A DNA stretch of 64,000 bases from assembly GCF_004011175.1 (NCBI RefSeq), contig NZ_RQXX01000001.1, positions 734,536-798,535 on the forward strand, in the 5' to 3' direction. The translations under genes and the position numbers were made by a program. Under the pieces are notes generated by a model that saw nothing but the letters and a program-made list of their open reading frames with translations, ran no database searches and was not told the origin of the DNA. The stretch is from Mesobaculum littorinae (lineage in GTDB: Bacteria > Pseudomonadota > Alphaproteobacteria > Rhodobacterales > Rhodobacteraceae). Shown piece after piece: positions 1-12,237 of this stretch (position 1 is the first letter of the stretch; every line of letters starts with the position of its first letter).

Positions 1-1
1 C

Positions 2-682
2 GGCGCGCTCGGCGGTCTGCAGGGGGCGATCGGCTGGTGGATGGTCTCCTCGGGCCTGGGCGGCGCGGCTCTGGACGTGGCATCCTATCGGTTGGCGATG
101 CATCTGGGGCTGGCCTTCATCATCCTGGGCTTCATCGCCTGGTATGTCTTTTCGCTTGGCCGGACCGAGGCCGAGCTGATGCAGGCCCGCCGGACCCGCG
201 AGCCGAAGCTGTTCTCGATGGGCACCGGTCTTTTGCACTTTGCCTTCCTGCAGATCCTGCTGGGCGCGCTGGTCGCGGGCATCGACGCGGGGCGCAACTA
301 TACCGACTGGCCGCTGATGGCGGGGGGCATCCTGCCCCCCGATCCGATGCAGATCGTGCCCTGGTGGCGCAACTTCTTCGAAAACGACGGGCTGGTGCAA
401 TTCATGCACCGGGTGTCGGGCTACCTGCTGTTCATCTTCGGGATCATTGTCTGGCGCCGCGCGGGCCGCTCGCCGCATCCGCGCACGCGTGTCGCCTATA
501 ACGCGGTCTTCGCCATGCTGGCGGTTCAGATGGTGCTGGGCATCGTCACCGTGCTTTACGGCGCGCCCTGGCCGCTGGCGATCCTGCACCAGGTGGGCGC
601 CGTGGTGCTGTGGGTCCTGATCCTGCGGGGCCGGCACCTTGCCCAGTATCCCAAGACGCAATCGATCCGGGGGACCGCATGA
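2..682 (+). CDS. ctaA: Heme A synthase, C-terminal part (COX15/CtaA family), 5' end outside window
   Basis: This gene is cut by the window edge. The reading frame is open from base 2, and 226 residues remain. CtaA oxidises the C8 methyl of heme O to make heme A for aa3-type cytochrome oxidase in the inner membrane. The remaining part holds a GGLQGAIGWWMVSSGL motif, which fits the family, and several hydrophobic helices. Likely heme-ligating histidines lie in QFMHRVSGY and LHQVGAVVL, the usual positions in the C-terminal half. Its TGA overlaps the ATG of the next gene (ATGA at 679-682), so the two are probably translationally coupled. The family call is confident. Nothing can be said about the start or promoter. 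Confidence 0.93.
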   Translation, partial: GALGGLQGAIGWWMVSSGLGGAALDVASYRLAMHLGLAFIILGFIAWYVFSLGRTEAELMQARRTREPKLFSMGTGLLHFAFLQILLGALVAGIDAGRNYTDWPLMAGGILPPDPMQIVPWWRNFFENDGLVQFMHRVSGYLLFIFGIIVWRRAGRSPHPRTRVAYNAVFAMLAVQMVLGIVTVLYGAPWPLAILHQVGAVVLWVLILRGRHLAQYPKTQSIRGTA

Positions 683-2157
683 CCGCCTATACCGACCTCA
701 TGACCTTTCAGCGCGAGACCGAGGCGCTGGCCCAGGTCTCCGGGCGGCTGGAATGGGACCAGGAAACCGTGATGCCCCGGGGCGCCGCCCCGCAGCGGGC
801 CGAGGAGATCGGCGCGCTCGAAGCAGTGCTGCATGCCCGCCGCACGGACCCGCGCATCGGCGACTGGCTCGACGCCGCCGAGGGGGCCGAGACGGACGAA
901 GTCGCCCGGGCGAACCTGCGCCGCATCCGGCACGCCTATACCCGCACCCAGCGCGTGCCCGCCCGCCTGGCGGCCGAGCTGGCGCGCGTCACCTCGGTCA
1001 GCCAGGGGATCTGGGCCGAGGCCCGGGCCGCCGAGGATTTCGCCGCCTTCGCACCGACGCTTGAACAAATCGTTGCGCTCACCCGCGACAAGGCCGCGGC
1101 GCTGGCCGATGGCGGTGCACCCTACGACGCGCTTCTCGACGATTATGAACCCGGGGCGACAGCGGACAGCCTGACCGCGATGTTCGGCGCCCTGCGGCCC
1201 CGGCTGGTCGCCCTGCGCGACCGTATCATGGGGGCCGAGCGTCGTTCGCCCGCGCTGTCAGGTGATTTCCCCGAAGCCGCGCAGATGGCCCTGACACGGG
1301 AGATGGCGCAGGCCTTCGGCTACGACATGACGCGCGGACGTATCGACAAGGCGGTGCACCCGTTTTCGTCGGGCGGCGGCGCGGATGTGCGGATCACCAC
1401 GCGAACCAGCGCGACCGACCCGTTCAACTGCCTCTATTCCACGATTCACGAGGTCGGCCACGCCGCCTACGAACAGGGAATCGACCCCGTCCATGCGCTG
1501 ACCCCGCTGGGCCAGGGCGTGTCGATGGGTGTCCACGAAAGCCAAAGCCGGATCTACGAAAACCAGCTGGGCCGCTCGCGCGCCTTCACCTCGCACATCT
1601 TCGCACGCATGACCGACACGTTCGGCCCCCTCTCCGTCGACAGCCCCGAGGCATTCTATGCCGCCGTAAACCGGGTGCATCCCGGCTTCATCCGTACCGA
1701 GTCCGACGAGGTTCAGTATAACCTGCACGTGCTCCTGCGCTTCGATCTGGAACGCCGGCTGATCGACGGCAGCCTGCCCGTCGCGGATCTGCCCGAGGCC
1801 TGGAACACACGGTTCGAGGCCGATTTCGGCGTGGCCGTCGACCGCCCCTCGAACGGCTGCCTGCAGGACGTGCACTGGTCGGTGGGGCTGTTCGGGTACT
1901 TCCCGACCTACACGCTGGGCAACGTCTACGCGGGCTGCCTGCACGCCGCGCTGCGCCGCGATCTGCCTGACCTGGACACGCGTCTTGCCGCAGGAGATCC
2001 CGGCCCCGCCACGGGCTGGCTGCGCGATAAGCTGCAGCGCCACGGCGCCCTGCGGCCGCCGCGGGCGACCATCGCCCACGCGACCGGAGAAGAGCCCAGC
2101 GAAGGCCCGCTGCTCGACTACCTCGAAGCGAAGTTCGGCGAAATCTACGGGGTTTGA
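679..2157 (+). CDS. M32 family (Taq-type) metallocarboxypeptidase
   Basis: This is a 492-aa zinc carboxypeptidase of the M32/Taq family, predicted cytosolic, which removes C-terminal amino acids from peptides. The zinc motif HEVGH is at residues 257-261. It is followed by the family's ESQSRIYEN segment, which supplies the third metal ligand (Glu). The later IRTESDEVQYNLHVLLRFDLE block is also typical of M32. Length matches the family norm of about 490-500 aa. An upstream in-frame ATG at 610 exists, but the ATG at 679 is preferred because it overlaps the ctaA stop as ATGA and starts at the usual family N-terminus. There is no signal peptide. The link to ctaA looks like operon proximity rather than shared function. 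Confidence 0.93.
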   Translation: MTAYTDLMTFQRETEALAQVSGRLEWDQETVMPRGAAPQRAEEIGALEAVLHARRTDPRIGDWLDAAEGAETDEVARANLRRIRHAYTRTQRVPARLAAELARVTSVSQGIWAEARAAEDFAAFAPTLEQIVALTRDKAAALADGGAPYDALLDDYEPGATADSLTAMFGALRPRLVALRDRIMGAERRSPALSGDFPEAAQMALTREMAQAFGYDMTRGRIDKAVHPFSSGGGADVRITTRTSATDPFNCLYSTIHEVGHAAYEQGIDPVHALTPLGQGVSMGVHESQSRIYENQLGRSRAFTSHIFARMTDTFGPLSVDSPEAFYAAVNRVHPGFIRTESDEVQYNLHVLLRFDLERRLIDGSLPVADLPEAWNTRFEADFGVAVDRPSNGCLQDVHWSVGLFGYFPTYTLGNVYAGCLHAALRRDLPDLDTRLAAGDPGPATGWLRDKLQRHGALRPPRATIAHATGEEPSEGPLLDYLEAKFGEIYGV

Positions 2158-2337
2158 CGGGCGCGCGTGCTGGTAAGGCCGAGGTCGGTGGATCTGGCCC
2201 GGGCTCACGCCGACACTCCGGCACCGATCTGCCGGAGCGGCGCACTCCGCGCCGCGTGATCCACGGTGGCCGCGACGCGGAGGCATGACCACCTCCGCGC
2301 CCGACCGTCCTTTGAATGGAGAACGACCGATCCGCGG

Positions 2338-2357
2338 CCGCCCGTCAGAGCGGGCGG
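2338..2357 (-). terminator. Hairpin overlapping the end of the CorC-type gene
   Basis: The arms CCGCCCG and CGGGCGG form a 7-bp GC stem around a 6-nt loop. The loop contains the stop codon of the minus-strand CorC-type gene. No T-run follows, so this is at best a weak or factor-assisted terminator. Genes converge here from both sides, which makes a transcription stop plausible. Confidence 0.35.
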
Positions 2358-3625
2358 ATCTTCAGGCGGGCTATGCGGTTGTCCTTGCGGCTGAGCACCT
2401 CGAACCGGAAGCCGTGAAACGAAAAGACCTGCCCCTGCAGCGGGATCGTCTGGGCTTCGTGGATCACCAGCCCGGCCACGGTATTCGCTTCGTCATCGGG
2501 CAGGTTCCAATCGGTCGCACGGTTAAAATCGCGGATCGTCATGCCGCCGTCGACCACATAGTCGCCGGTGTCCGACCGGCGCAGCGGGCGGCCGCCGTCG
2601 ACGTCGAACTCGTCGGTGATCTCGCCCACGATCTCTTCCAAGATGTCTTCGAGCGTGATCAGCCCCTGCAGCGCGCCGTACTCGTCCACGACCATCGCGA
2701 AATGTGTGTGGCGCCGCAGGAACTGGCGCATCTGGTCGTCCAGCGTTGTCGTCTCGGGCACGAAATAGGGCTTCATCGCCACGGCGAGGATGTCGAAGGC
2801 CTTGGCCGGAGCCTCATCGCCCGACTTCTTGAACATCGCGCGCAGGAGATCCTTGGCGTGGATCACGCCGATAATGTTCTCGTGGCGCTCGCGGTAGACC
2901 GGCAGGCGCGTGTGCGGCGAGCGCAGGCACTGCTCCAGCACTTCTTCGGCAGGCATGTCGGCGTCGATCATCTCGATCTGGCTGCGGTGGAGCATGATCT
3001 CTTCGACCGTCCGGTCGCCCAGGTCCAGCGCGCCCAGGATGCGGTCGCGATCCTCCTTCTCGACCACGCCCTCGGAATGGCCCAGGTGCAGGGCGCCCGC
3101 GATCTCGTCCCGAACGGCAAGGATCTGGGTGTCAGGATCGGTGCGCACACCGAAAAGGCGCAGCACCCCCCGGACCAGCGCCCGCACGGCGCTGACGATG
3201 GGCGAAAACACCGTGATGATGACCCGGATCGGACCTGAGACGCCCGCCGCCGCGGTTTCTGCGTTGGTGATGGCATAGGTCTTGGGCAGCACCTCGGCGA
3301 AGATCAGCACCAGCAGGGTCATCACCAGCGTCGCCAGCGCCACGCCGGAATCGCCGAACACCCGGGTGAAGAGCGCGGTGGCGAGCGATGTGGCCAGGAT
3401 GTTGACCAGGTTGTTGCCCAGCAGGACCGAGCCGATCAAGCGTTCGTTGTCCTCGGTGATGTCGAGGGCGCGCTGCGCGCCCTTCGACCCCTTGTCGGCC
3501 TGGGCGCGCAGCTTGCCGCGGGAGGCGGCGGTCAGCGCGGTCTCGGATCCCGAGAAGAAGGCCGACAGGACCAAAAGGACGATGATCGCGCCGGCGGTCA
3601 GCCAGAAGGCTATGTCTAGGGGCAA
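2345..3625 (-). CDS. HlyC/CorC family membrane protein (DUF21 + CBS pair + CorC_HlyC)
   Basis: This 426-aa inner-membrane protein belongs to the family often annotated as hemolysin or magnesium/cobalt efflux (CorC, YfjD/UPF0053). The N-terminal third (about residues 5-165) is the DUF21 membrane domain. It contains [14 protein letters not shown] and [16 protein letters not shown], both hallmarks of the family. A CBS-domain pair follows (about 205-335), including [11 protein letters not shown] and [24 protein letters not shown]. The C-terminal CorC_HlyC domain ends the protein. The family is thought to handle Mg2+ export or homeostasis; hemolysis is not implied. It lies 57 bp downstream of olsA on the same strand and may be the last gene of the olsBA transcript. 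Confidence 0.9.
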   Translation of the reverse strand: MPLDIAFWLTAGAIIVLLVLSAFFSGSETALTAASRGKLRAQADKGSKGAQRALDITEDNERLIGSVLLGNNLVNILATSLATALFTRVFGDSGVALATLVMTLLVLIFAEVLPKTYAITNAETAAAGVSGPIRVIITVFSPIVSAVRALVRGVLRLFGVRTDPDTQILAVRDEIAGALHLGHSEGVVEKEDRDRILGALDLGDRTVEEIMLHRSQIEMIDADMPAEEVLEQCLRSPHTRLPVYRERHENIIGVIHAKDLLRAMFKKSGDEAPAKAFDILAVAMKPYFVPETTTLDDQMRQFLRRHTHFAMVVDEYGALQGLITLEDILEEIVGEITDEFDVDGGRPLRRSDTGDYVVDGGMTIRDFNRATDWNLPDDEANTVAGLVIHEAQTIPLQGQVFSFHGFRFEVLSRKDNRIARLKIRPL

Positions 3626-3682
3626 GGTATGGGTCCGTTCGAGAGCATGAAGTTCGGGAAAGTTATGGGGCGCGACGTTGGG

Positions 3683-4540
3683 TTAGGCAAGGCGCCCGGT
3701 GTCGGGCCCCGGCGCGGGGTCGGCTGCGGCAAAGCCCCGGGCCACGGCCTGCCCCGTCGCCCGCGCCAGCGCCTTGCGGTCGGGCATGCGGGCCACGGCG
3801 ACCGGGGGGTGGTAGGTCAGCACGACCCGCCCCTGACGCGGCGCGGCCAGAAGTTTCAGCATGTGGGAGCCGAAATCCATGTCGCCCCACCAGGCATAGA
3901 ACCGCGGCGGCGCGGCATCGGGGGCGATGTAGCGCAGGCTGACGGGCTGGATATCGAGGACCGGCGCCAGATCCTCGGTCACGAAGGCGGCGAAGAGCGT
4001 GGATTTGAAGGGCAGCACCCGCTGCCCGTCGGTCGAGGTACCCTCGGGGAAGAACATCAGCCGGTGCCCGGCCCGCAGCCGATCCTCGAAGAGGCGGCGC
4101 TGCGCCTGCGCCTCGCGCGGGTCGCGGCGGATGAAGACGGTGCCCGTGGCGCGCGCCAGCCAGCCGATCCCGGGCCAGTCGCGGACCTCGGCCTTCGACA
4201 CGAAATACACCCGGTCCGCGGCGTTCAGCACGAAGATGTCCAGCCACGAGCCATGGTTGGCCACCGCCGCGCCGCGCCCGGCAAGCCGGTGCCCGTGCCG
4301 CACCACGCGCAGGCCCAGGATGGCGAGTGCGCCGCGGCAGACGCCCTGGGTTATATAGGGCGTCACCGGGCGGCGCAGGCCGAAGATCGGCCGTTCGACC
4401 ACCCGCAGCACAAGAAGCAGGACCAGGCCGCACAGGATCAGCAGGACCATGGCGCCGCCGCGCGCCACGATGCGCGCCCAGCCGGCCACGCCCGGGGCGG
4501 GGACGGGGTCTGGTGGCGTGTCGGAATGCCATGTCTGCAT
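3683..4540 (-). CDS. olsA: Lyso-ornithine lipid / 1-acylglycerol-phosphate O-acyltransferase (PlsC family)
   Basis: This 285-aa PlsC-family acyltransferase has one N-terminal membrane helix (about 29-48). The catalytic motif NHGSWLDIF (NHx4D) is near residue 94, and the second motif FPEGTSTDG is near 165. PlsC proteins normally make phosphatidic acid. This one follows an OlsB homologue by only 13 bp, so by established precedent (Rhodobacter OlsBA) it probably adds the second acyl chain to lyso-ornithine lipid, making ornithine lipid. R. capsulatus OlsA is known to act on both substrates, so a role as a second PlsC cannot be excluded. The acyltransferase call is firm; the ols assignment rests on gene context. 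Confidence 0.85.
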   Translation of the reverse strand: MQTWHSDTPPDPVPAPGVAGWARIVARGGAMVLLILCGLVLLLVLRVVERPIFGLRRPVTPYITQGVCRGALAILGLRVVRHGHRLAGRGAAVANHGSWLDIFVLNAADRVYFVSKAEVRDWPGIGWLARATGTVFIRRDPREAQAQRRLFEDRLRAGHRLMFFPEGTSTDGQRVLPFKSTLFAAFVTEDLAPVLDIQPVSLRYIAPDAAPPRFYAWWGDMDFGSHMLKLLAAPRQGRVVLTYHPPVAVARMPDRKALARATGQAVARGFAAADPAPGPDTGRLA

Positions 4541-4553
4541 CGGTCGTCCGGCC

Positions 4554-5339
4554 TTAGCCCCGGCCGCGCAGATAGAGGTCGCGCTGCCGCAGGTTCACGG
4601 TGCGGGTGTCCATCACCAGGCAGATGTCGGTGGTGTTGAAGGCGTGGTCGATATAGGCGCCCTCGCCCACCACGCCCCCCAGTCGCAGGTATCCCTTGAT
4701 CAGCGCCGGCACCGCGCGCGCGGCGGCGACCCTGTCGAGCGTCGCCTCGGGCTGCAGGTCCATCGGCTGGAACGCGCGCGACCGCACACGCAGGTCTGGC
4801 GGCGCAAGATGGCGGTGGTGAAGGTAGCTGAGCGATGGCGCCAGCGCGGCGATATCGGTCCCGTGGAAAGACGCCACGCCGAAAAGTACTTCGATCTCGT
4901 GCCGGGCCACGTAGTCCGCGAGCGCGTTCCAAAGATGCATCATCGCCGTCCCGCCGCGATAATCGGCATGCAGGCAGGAGCGTCCCAGTTCCAGCAGCCG
5001 CCGCCCCCCGGCGCGCAGGGGCGCGAGGTCGTATTCCGCCTCGGAGTAGAAGCCCCCCGTCTCGGCCGCCCGGTCACTCGGCAGCAGGCGGTAGACGCCC
5101 ACCACATGGTCGCCCGGGGCGCGGTTCTCGTCGATCAGCAGAAGGTGGTCGAAGACGGGATCGAAGCGGTCGCGTTCGCGCCGGGCCTCGTGGTCGACAA
5201 GCGGACCATCGCCCCCCAGCTCGGTGACGAAGACATCGTAGCGCAGCCGTTCCGCCGCTGCGAGATCGGGCCCGGAACGGACGATGCGCAGGCTGAAACG
5301 AGGCTCGGTAGGGTTCGGGCGGGACCGCATCCGGTTCAT
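4554..5339 (-). CDS. olsB: L-ornithine N-alpha-acyltransferase (GNAT-like), ornithine lipid synthesis step 1
   Basis: This 261-aa OlsB-type enzyme is predicted to transfer a 3-hydroxyacyl chain from acyl-ACP to the alpha-amino group of ornithine. Recognisable family segments are RLRYDVFVTELGG near the N-terminus, LELGRSCLHADYRGG in the middle, VLFGVASFHGTD, and KGYLRLGGVVGEGAYID toward the end. The start is taken as ATG 5339, where similarity begins (MNRMRSRPNP); an open upstream extension looks non-native. The gene directly precedes olsA, forming the known olsBA order. Ornithine lipids are phosphorus-free membrane lipids often used when phosphate is scarce. I did not find a convincing Pho box upstream. 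Confidence 0.87.
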   Translation of the reverse strand: MNRMRSRPNPTEPRFSLRIVRSGPDLAAAERLRYDVFVTELGGDGPLVDHEARRERDRFDPVFDHLLLIDENRAPGDHVVGVYRLLPSDRAAETGGFYSEAEYDLAPLRAGGRRLLELGRSCLHADYRGGTAMMHLWNALADYVARHEIEVLFGVASFHGTDIAALAPSLSYLHHRHLAPPDLRVRSRAFQPMDLQPEATLDRVAAARAVPALIKGYLRLGGVVGEGAYIDHAFNTTDICLVMDTRTVNLRQRDLYLRGRG

Positions 5340-5501
5340 GACGGGCCCAGCTTGTAGGCAGCCACGCCTGCGTTGGCAAGCGACCCGCGCAAACTTCCGC
5401 CGGTTCGCGACGCGTCCCCGGGCATCGCCGCCACGGCATCCCGGCATTGACAGAATTTTAATAATTTCGCGAGAATTGGTTAACCCGCGATACGCGAAAA
5501 C

Positions 5502-5684
5502 TCAGGAGTCGAAGACCGGCATGAGAGCAACCCTGTTTCCATCGATCACGACCTTGCCGGCGTGTTCGAACATCACGGTGACCTTGCCGCCGATGTTCGA
5601 TTGCACCTGTCCCAGGCCCCAGTCGGCCTCTTGCGGGTGGCGGACCAGCATTCCGGGTTCCAGCATCGCATTCAGATCGGTCAT
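5502..5684 (-). CDS. DUF3553 family small protein
   Basis: This 60-aa protein matches the DUF3553 pattern: MLVRHPQEADWGLGQVQS followed by GKVTVMFEHAGK, a small all-beta, SH3-like fold. Function is unknown; the fold recalls the small barrel domain on UvrD/PcrA helicases that binds RNA polymerase. ATG 5684 was chosen because GGAAAG lies about 10 nt upstream. A longer frame to 5717 would overlap the divergent chpT start. It is divergent from chpT with 32 bp between the starts, so the two promoters must overlap neighbouring sequence. Confidence 0.75.
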   Translation of the reverse strand: MTDLNAMLEPGMLVRHPQEADWGLGQVQSNIGGKVTVMFEHAGKVVIDGNRVALMPVFDS

Positions 5685-5716
5685 CGGGTCCGGTCTTTCC
5701 AAGTCCTGGGGGCGCA

Positions 5717-6319
5717 ATGGCCAATGATTTTCCCGCGTTGATCGGATCGCGCATCTGTCACGACTTGATCAGCCCCCTCGGGGCGATAAGCAACGGCCTG
5801 GAACTGCTCGAGATGAGCGGTATTGCCATGACGCCCGAGATGTCGCTGATCACGGATTCCGTCAAGGATGCGAATGCGCGGATCCGGTTCTTTCGCGTCG
5901 CCTTCGGCTCGGCCGGGGCGGGGCAGATGATCGCGCTGCGCGAAATCCGATCGATCCTCGACGATGTTCATGGCCGGACCAAGGTGGACTGGCAGGCCGA
6001 TGCCGACATGACGCGCGCCGAGGCAAAGCTGGCTTTCCTGCTGATACTGTGTCTCGAATCCTCGATGCCCCGCGGAGGCACCATCACCTTGCGTCGGGAC
6101 GAAACCACCTGGCGGTTCTACGCCAAGGGAGACCGGATGGCGCCGAAACCCTCGCTCTGGGCCCTGGCGGCGGCGATCCAGCCTTCCCCCCAGGGCGATC
6201 CCGAGGACGAGGTCAGCCCGGGCGATGTGCACTTCGCCCTGGCCGGTCACGCGGCCGAGGCCGCGGGCGCGCGTCCCGCGGCATTGCTGGGCGATGCGCT
6301 GATCGAGGTCAGCTTCTGA
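5717..6319 (+). CDS. chpT: Histidine phosphotransferase ChpT
   Basis: This 200-aa protein matches ChpT, the phosphotransfer protein that passes phosphate from the CckA hybrid kinase to CtrA and CpdR. In Rhodobacterales this pathway controls motility, gene transfer agent production and the cell cycle. The phospho-accepting histidine is His15 in [20 protein letters not shown], a DHp-like helix. The rest resembles a degenerate HATPase domain without the nucleotide-binding N and G boxes, as expected for ChpT. A run of Gs precedes the ATG by 6-10 nt. The C-terminus overlaps the convergent proA end by 11 bp. ctrA and cckA are not in this window. Confidence 0.88.
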   Translation: MANDFPALIGSRICHDLISPLGAISNGLELLEMSGIAMTPEMSLITDSVKDANARIRFFRVAFGSAGAGQMIALREIRSILDDVHGRTKVDWQADADMTRAEAKLAFLLILCLESSMPRGGTITLRRDETTWRFYAKGDRMAPKPSLWALAAAIQPSPQGDPEDEVSPGDVHFALAGHAAEAAGARPAALLGDALIEVSF

Positions 6320-7574
6320 CCGCGCCCTCGCCGCGCACGACGTATTTGAAACTGGTCAGCTGCTCGGCCCCCACGGGGCCGCGCGCGTGCATCTTTCCCG
6401 TCGCAATGCCGATCTCGGCGCCCATCCCGAACTCGCCGCCATCGGCGAACTGGGTCGAGGCGTTGACCATCAGGATGGCGCTGTCGAGTTCGCGCGTGAA
6501 ACGGTCCGCGGCGGCGGTATCCTCGGTCACGATAGCCTCGGTATGGGACGAGCCGTAGCGGCGGATATGGTCTATCGCGGCGTCGAGATCGTCGACCACG
6601 CGGGCCGCCACGATCATTTCGAGGTATTCGCGGCCCCAGTCATCCTCCTGCGCGGGAATGACGCCGTCGATCCCGGCCAGCGTGTCGTCGCCGCGCACCT
6701 CGACACCCGCATCGATCAGCGCGCGAATTACGCCCTGCCCGATGGTATCGGCGATGTCGCGGTGGATCAGCAGGCATTCGACCGCGCCGCAGACGCCCGT
6801 GCGCCGCGTCTTGGCATTCATCACCACGCGCAGCGCCTTTTCCGGGTCGGCGGCGGCGTCGAGGTAGATGTGCACGATGCCTTCGAGATGGGCGAAGACC
6901 GGCACCCGCGCGTCGGCCTGCACCCGGCCGACCAGCCCCTTGCCGCCGCGGGGCACGATCACGTCGATATGCTGCGTCATCGTCAGCATCTCGCCCACCG
7001 CGGCGCGGTCGGTCACGGGGACCAGCTGGATTGCATCCTCGGGCAGGCCCGCGGCTGCGAGCCCCTGGATCAGGCAGGCGTGGATCGCGCGGGATGAGTG
7101 AAAGCTCTCCGACCCGCCGCGCAGGATCACCGCGTTGCCCGCCTTGACGCAAAGCGCGCCCGCGTCGGCGGTGACGTTGGGGCGGGATTCGTAGATCACG
7201 CCGATGACGCCCAGGGGCGTGCGCACCCGCTGGATATGCAGGCCGCTGGGCTGATCCCACTCGGTCAGAACCGCCCCCACCGGATCGGCCTGGGCCGCGA
7301 TGTTGCGCAGACCGGCGGCCATGGCCGCCACGCGCTGCCGGTCCAGCCGCAGCCGGTCCAGCATCGCGGGCGTCAGGCCCTTGTCCTCGGCGGCGGCGAC
7401 ATCGCGGGCATTGGCATCGAGGATCGCCGGCACCTCGGCCTCGATCGCGCCGGCAGCGGCGGTCAGCGCCGCCTGCTTGTCGGCCGGGCTCGCCGTGGCA
7501 AGCCGCTGGGCCGCGGCACGGGCGCGGCGGCCGATCTGCTCCATCAGGGCGGGGATATCGTCGAGGTCGGTCAT
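6309..7574 (-). CDS. proA: Glutamate-5-semialdehyde dehydrogenase (gamma-glutamyl phosphate reductase)
   Basis: This 421-aa ProA reduces gamma-glutamyl phosphate to glutamate-5-semialdehyde with NADPH, the second step of proline synthesis. Supporting segments are [21 protein letters not shown] in the nucleotide-binding half, the catalytic-cysteine region [16 protein letters not shown], and the closing [31 protein letters not shown]. Length and start (ATG 7574) match the family. It lies 65 bp downstream of proB, so the pathway genes are adjacent and probably co-transcribed. Its 3' end overlaps chpT by 11 bp tail to tail. Confidence 0.97.
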   Translation of the reverse strand: MTDLDDIPALMEQIGRRARAAAQRLATASPADKQAALTAAAGAIEAEVPAILDANARDVAAAEDKGLTPAMLDRLRLDRQRVAAMAAGLRNIAAQADPVGAVLTEWDQPSGLHIQRVRTPLGVIGVIYESRPNVTADAGALCVKAGNAVILRGGSESFHSSRAIHACLIQGLAAAGLPEDAIQLVPVTDRAAVGEMLTMTQHIDVIVPRGGKGLVGRVQADARVPVFAHLEGIVHIYLDAAADPEKALRVVMNAKTRRTGVCGAVECLLIHRDIADTIGQGVIRALIDAGVEVRGDDTLAGIDGVIPAQEDDWGREYLEMIVAARVVDDLDAAIDHIRRYGSSHTEAIVTEDTAAADRFTRELDSAILMVNASTQFADGGEFGMGAEIGIATGKMHARGPVGAEQLTSFKYVVRGEGAVRS

Positions 7575-7639
7575 GGCAATGCCCTTTCCGGGGGCTCTGG
7601 GAGGTGTGACATGTCAGGTGGGGCGGGCCCCGGCGTAAA

Positions 7640-10853
<3,214 letters not shown>

Positions 10854-10857
10854 CACG

Positions 10858-11397
10858 TCAATCCAGTTTAAGCGAGTAGGTCCAGGTCGCGACCCGGCCG
10901 CCGCGCGCGACCGAATAGGCCTCGGCATCGCCGATATAGTCGAAGCCCGCGTTGGTCAGAACCCGGGCGGGCACCGGATTGTCCTGGAACACCTCGGCAA
11001 AGAGCGTGCGCGCGCCATGCGGGTTGGCTGCGATCAGCGCCCGCACCGCGTCCGATGCCAGCCCGGTATTCCAGAACACCGGAGCGACCCAGTAGCTGAT
11101 CTGAGACTGCTCGCGCTCCATCCGCTCCAGCCCGACGACGCCCAGAACCTCGGAGAGGCCCGCGGCGCTGCCGTCCATGACCCAGACATCCTCGGACCGG
11201 TCGGGGCTTTGGGCGCGGGCGATGAAATGCTCGGTCGCGCCGGGGGGCAACGGGTGCGGGATCGACCGCGATCCGCGCGCCACGCGTTCGTCGCTGGTGT
11301 AAAGCTTCAGCAGACCGGCATCCGACCGGCGGACCGGGCGCAGCACGAACCGTTCGCTTTCGATCTCGGGCTGGTTCGTGATCGTGTCGATCTTCAT
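10858..11397 (-). CDS. GNAT family N-acetyltransferase
   Basis: This 179-aa single-domain GNAT acetyltransferase is of the RimJ/RimL type. Segments ESERFVLRPVRRSDAGLL (N-terminal strand), ISYWVAPVFWNTGLASDAVRAL (acetyl-CoA-binding loop and helix) and QDNPVPARVLTNAGFDYIG fit the fold. ATG 11397 has a strong Shine-Dalgarno (GGAGGA) 9-12 nt upstream and overlaps the stop of the preceding hypothetical gene. The acceptor substrate cannot be predicted. It runs into the tandem-GNAT gene after 4 bp, giving three GNAT domains in a row ahead of obgE. Confidence 0.85.
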   Translation of the reverse strand: MKIDTITNQPEIESERFVLRPVRRSDAGLLKLYTSDERVARGSRSIPHPLPPGATEHFIARAQSPDRSEDVWVMDGSAAGLSEVLGVVGLERMEREQSQISYWVAPVFWNTGLASDAVRALIAANPHGARTLFAEVFQDNPVPARVLTNAGFDYIGDAEAYSVARGGRVATWTYSLKLD

Positions 11398-11849
11398 GGC
11401 GTCTTTCCTCCTCCAAAGCGCCCAAGGACCGGTGCGGTGTCCGGCCCCCCTGCCCCCGCCGGCGCCTTCGCCACGGAGACGTGCGGACCCCTCCCGGATC
11501 CGCTGTGACCCGCCAACAAGGTGCAGACGGCCAGAGTGACCGCCGCGGGCAGCGTCACGGCGGAAACAGACGCACCCAGAAGCCCGAGGATCTCGGGCTG
11601 CGACAGCGACACCGCCGCTGCGCCCGGCGCCTGCGGCCAAAGCCCGTCAGGGCACCGCAGGGACGGCAGCCGCCCGGCGAAGCGCCCCGCAAGGGGGCCT
11701 GTCGCGCGCTGCCGCAACCGCGCAGCCGAGGCCCGAATCCGCGCACCCGCGTCGCGCCCGGCCCCCAAGGGCCGGCCAGCGGGGCCAGGATGCGTGTCGA
11801 AGATGACGGACGCATGTGCGGCGTCGCTTCGATCTGCATGTCGGGTCAT
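11394..11849 (-). CDS. Hypothetical protein, Ala/Gly/Pro/Arg-rich with one hydrophobic segment
   Basis: This 151-residue frame has no family I recognise. Codon use resembles coding sequence (G/C third positions, common codons). Its stop overlaps the GNAT start as ATGA, and an AAGGGC Shine-Dalgarno-like sequence sits about 8 nt before ATG 11849. Residues about 84-112 (ILGLLGASVSAVTLPAAVTL and onward) form one possible membrane helix; the rest is low-complexity. It follows the rpmA terminator, so its transcript must start locally or by read-through. The coupling argues for a real gene, while the biased composition argues for caution. Confidence 0.5.
   Translation of the reverse strand: MTRHADRSDAAHASVIFDTHPGPAGRPLGAGRDAGARIRASAARLRQRATGPLAGRFAGRLPSLRCPDGLWPQAPGAAAVSLSQPEILGLLGASVSAVTLPAAVTLAVCTLLAGHSGSGRGPHVSVAKAPAGAGGPDTAPVLGRFGGGKTP
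11423..11441. repeat. Copy 1 of a 19-nt exact repeat
   Basis: The 19-nt sequence CAAGGACCGGTGCGGTGTC here recurs in the same orientation at 27660-27678. Copy 1 lies inside the 3' part of the hypothetical gene at 11394-11849. Copy 2 is intergenic, upstream of the mechanosensitive channel. Flanks are not alike beyond a few bases. Meaning unknown. Confidence 0.6.
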
Positions 11850-11875
11850 CTCTGCCCTTTCGCGATTGCGACCGC

Positions 11876-11912
11876 GTAAACGAGAAAGGGGACCGGCAGC
11901 CTGCCGATCCCC
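11876..11912 (-). terminator. Rho-independent terminator after rpmA
   Basis: On the minus strand a hairpin with arms GGGGATCGGC and GCCGGTCCCC (one mismatch, 5-nt loop) is followed by TTTCTCGTTT. It lies about 30 bp after the rpmA stop and ends the rplU-rpmA transcript. Confidence 0.8.
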
Positions 11913-11940
11913 TCACGATCTGAAACCTTCGAGGTTCGGC

Positions 11941-12210
11941 TTACTCAGCGGCCTCCGCCACCGGGAGAACCGAAATGAAGGTGCGGCCCTTGAGGCCCTT
12001 GCGGAAGGTCACGTGGCCTTCCGAGGTGGCGAAGATGGTGTGATCCTTGCCCAGACCGACGCCTTCGCCCGGCCACCACTTGGTGCCGCGCTGACGCACG
12101 ATGATGTTGCCGGGGATGACGGATTCGCCACCGAATTTCTTGACGCCGAGACGGCGGCCTGCAGAGTCGCGCCCGTTGCGCGAGGAACCGCCAGCTTTCT
12201 TGTGTGCCAT
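11941..12210 (-). CDS. rpmA: 50S ribosomal protein L27
   Basis: This 89-aa L27 sits at the peptidyl-transferase end of the large ribosomal subunit. The sequence begins [20 protein letters not shown], the conserved family start, followed by [20 protein letters not shown] and [12 protein letters not shown]. It lacks the short cleaved N-terminal extension seen in Firmicutes. It is 27 bp downstream of rplU and is followed by a clear terminator. Confidence 0.98.
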   Translation of the reverse strand: MAHKKAGGSSRNGRDSAGRRLGVKKFGGESVIPGNIIVRQRGTKWWPGEGVGLGKDHTIFATSEGHVTFRKGLKGRTFISVLPVAEAAE

Positions 12211-12237
12211 GTCGTTTCTCCTTGCTTCGCGGTGCGG

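Noticed and set aside
5478-5485. GGTTAACC near olsB, and ATGGTTAA at 20141-20148, as CtrA sites
   Set aside because: chpT nearby made CtrA control tempting, but no full TTAA-N7-TTAA site was found. Single half-sites are too common.
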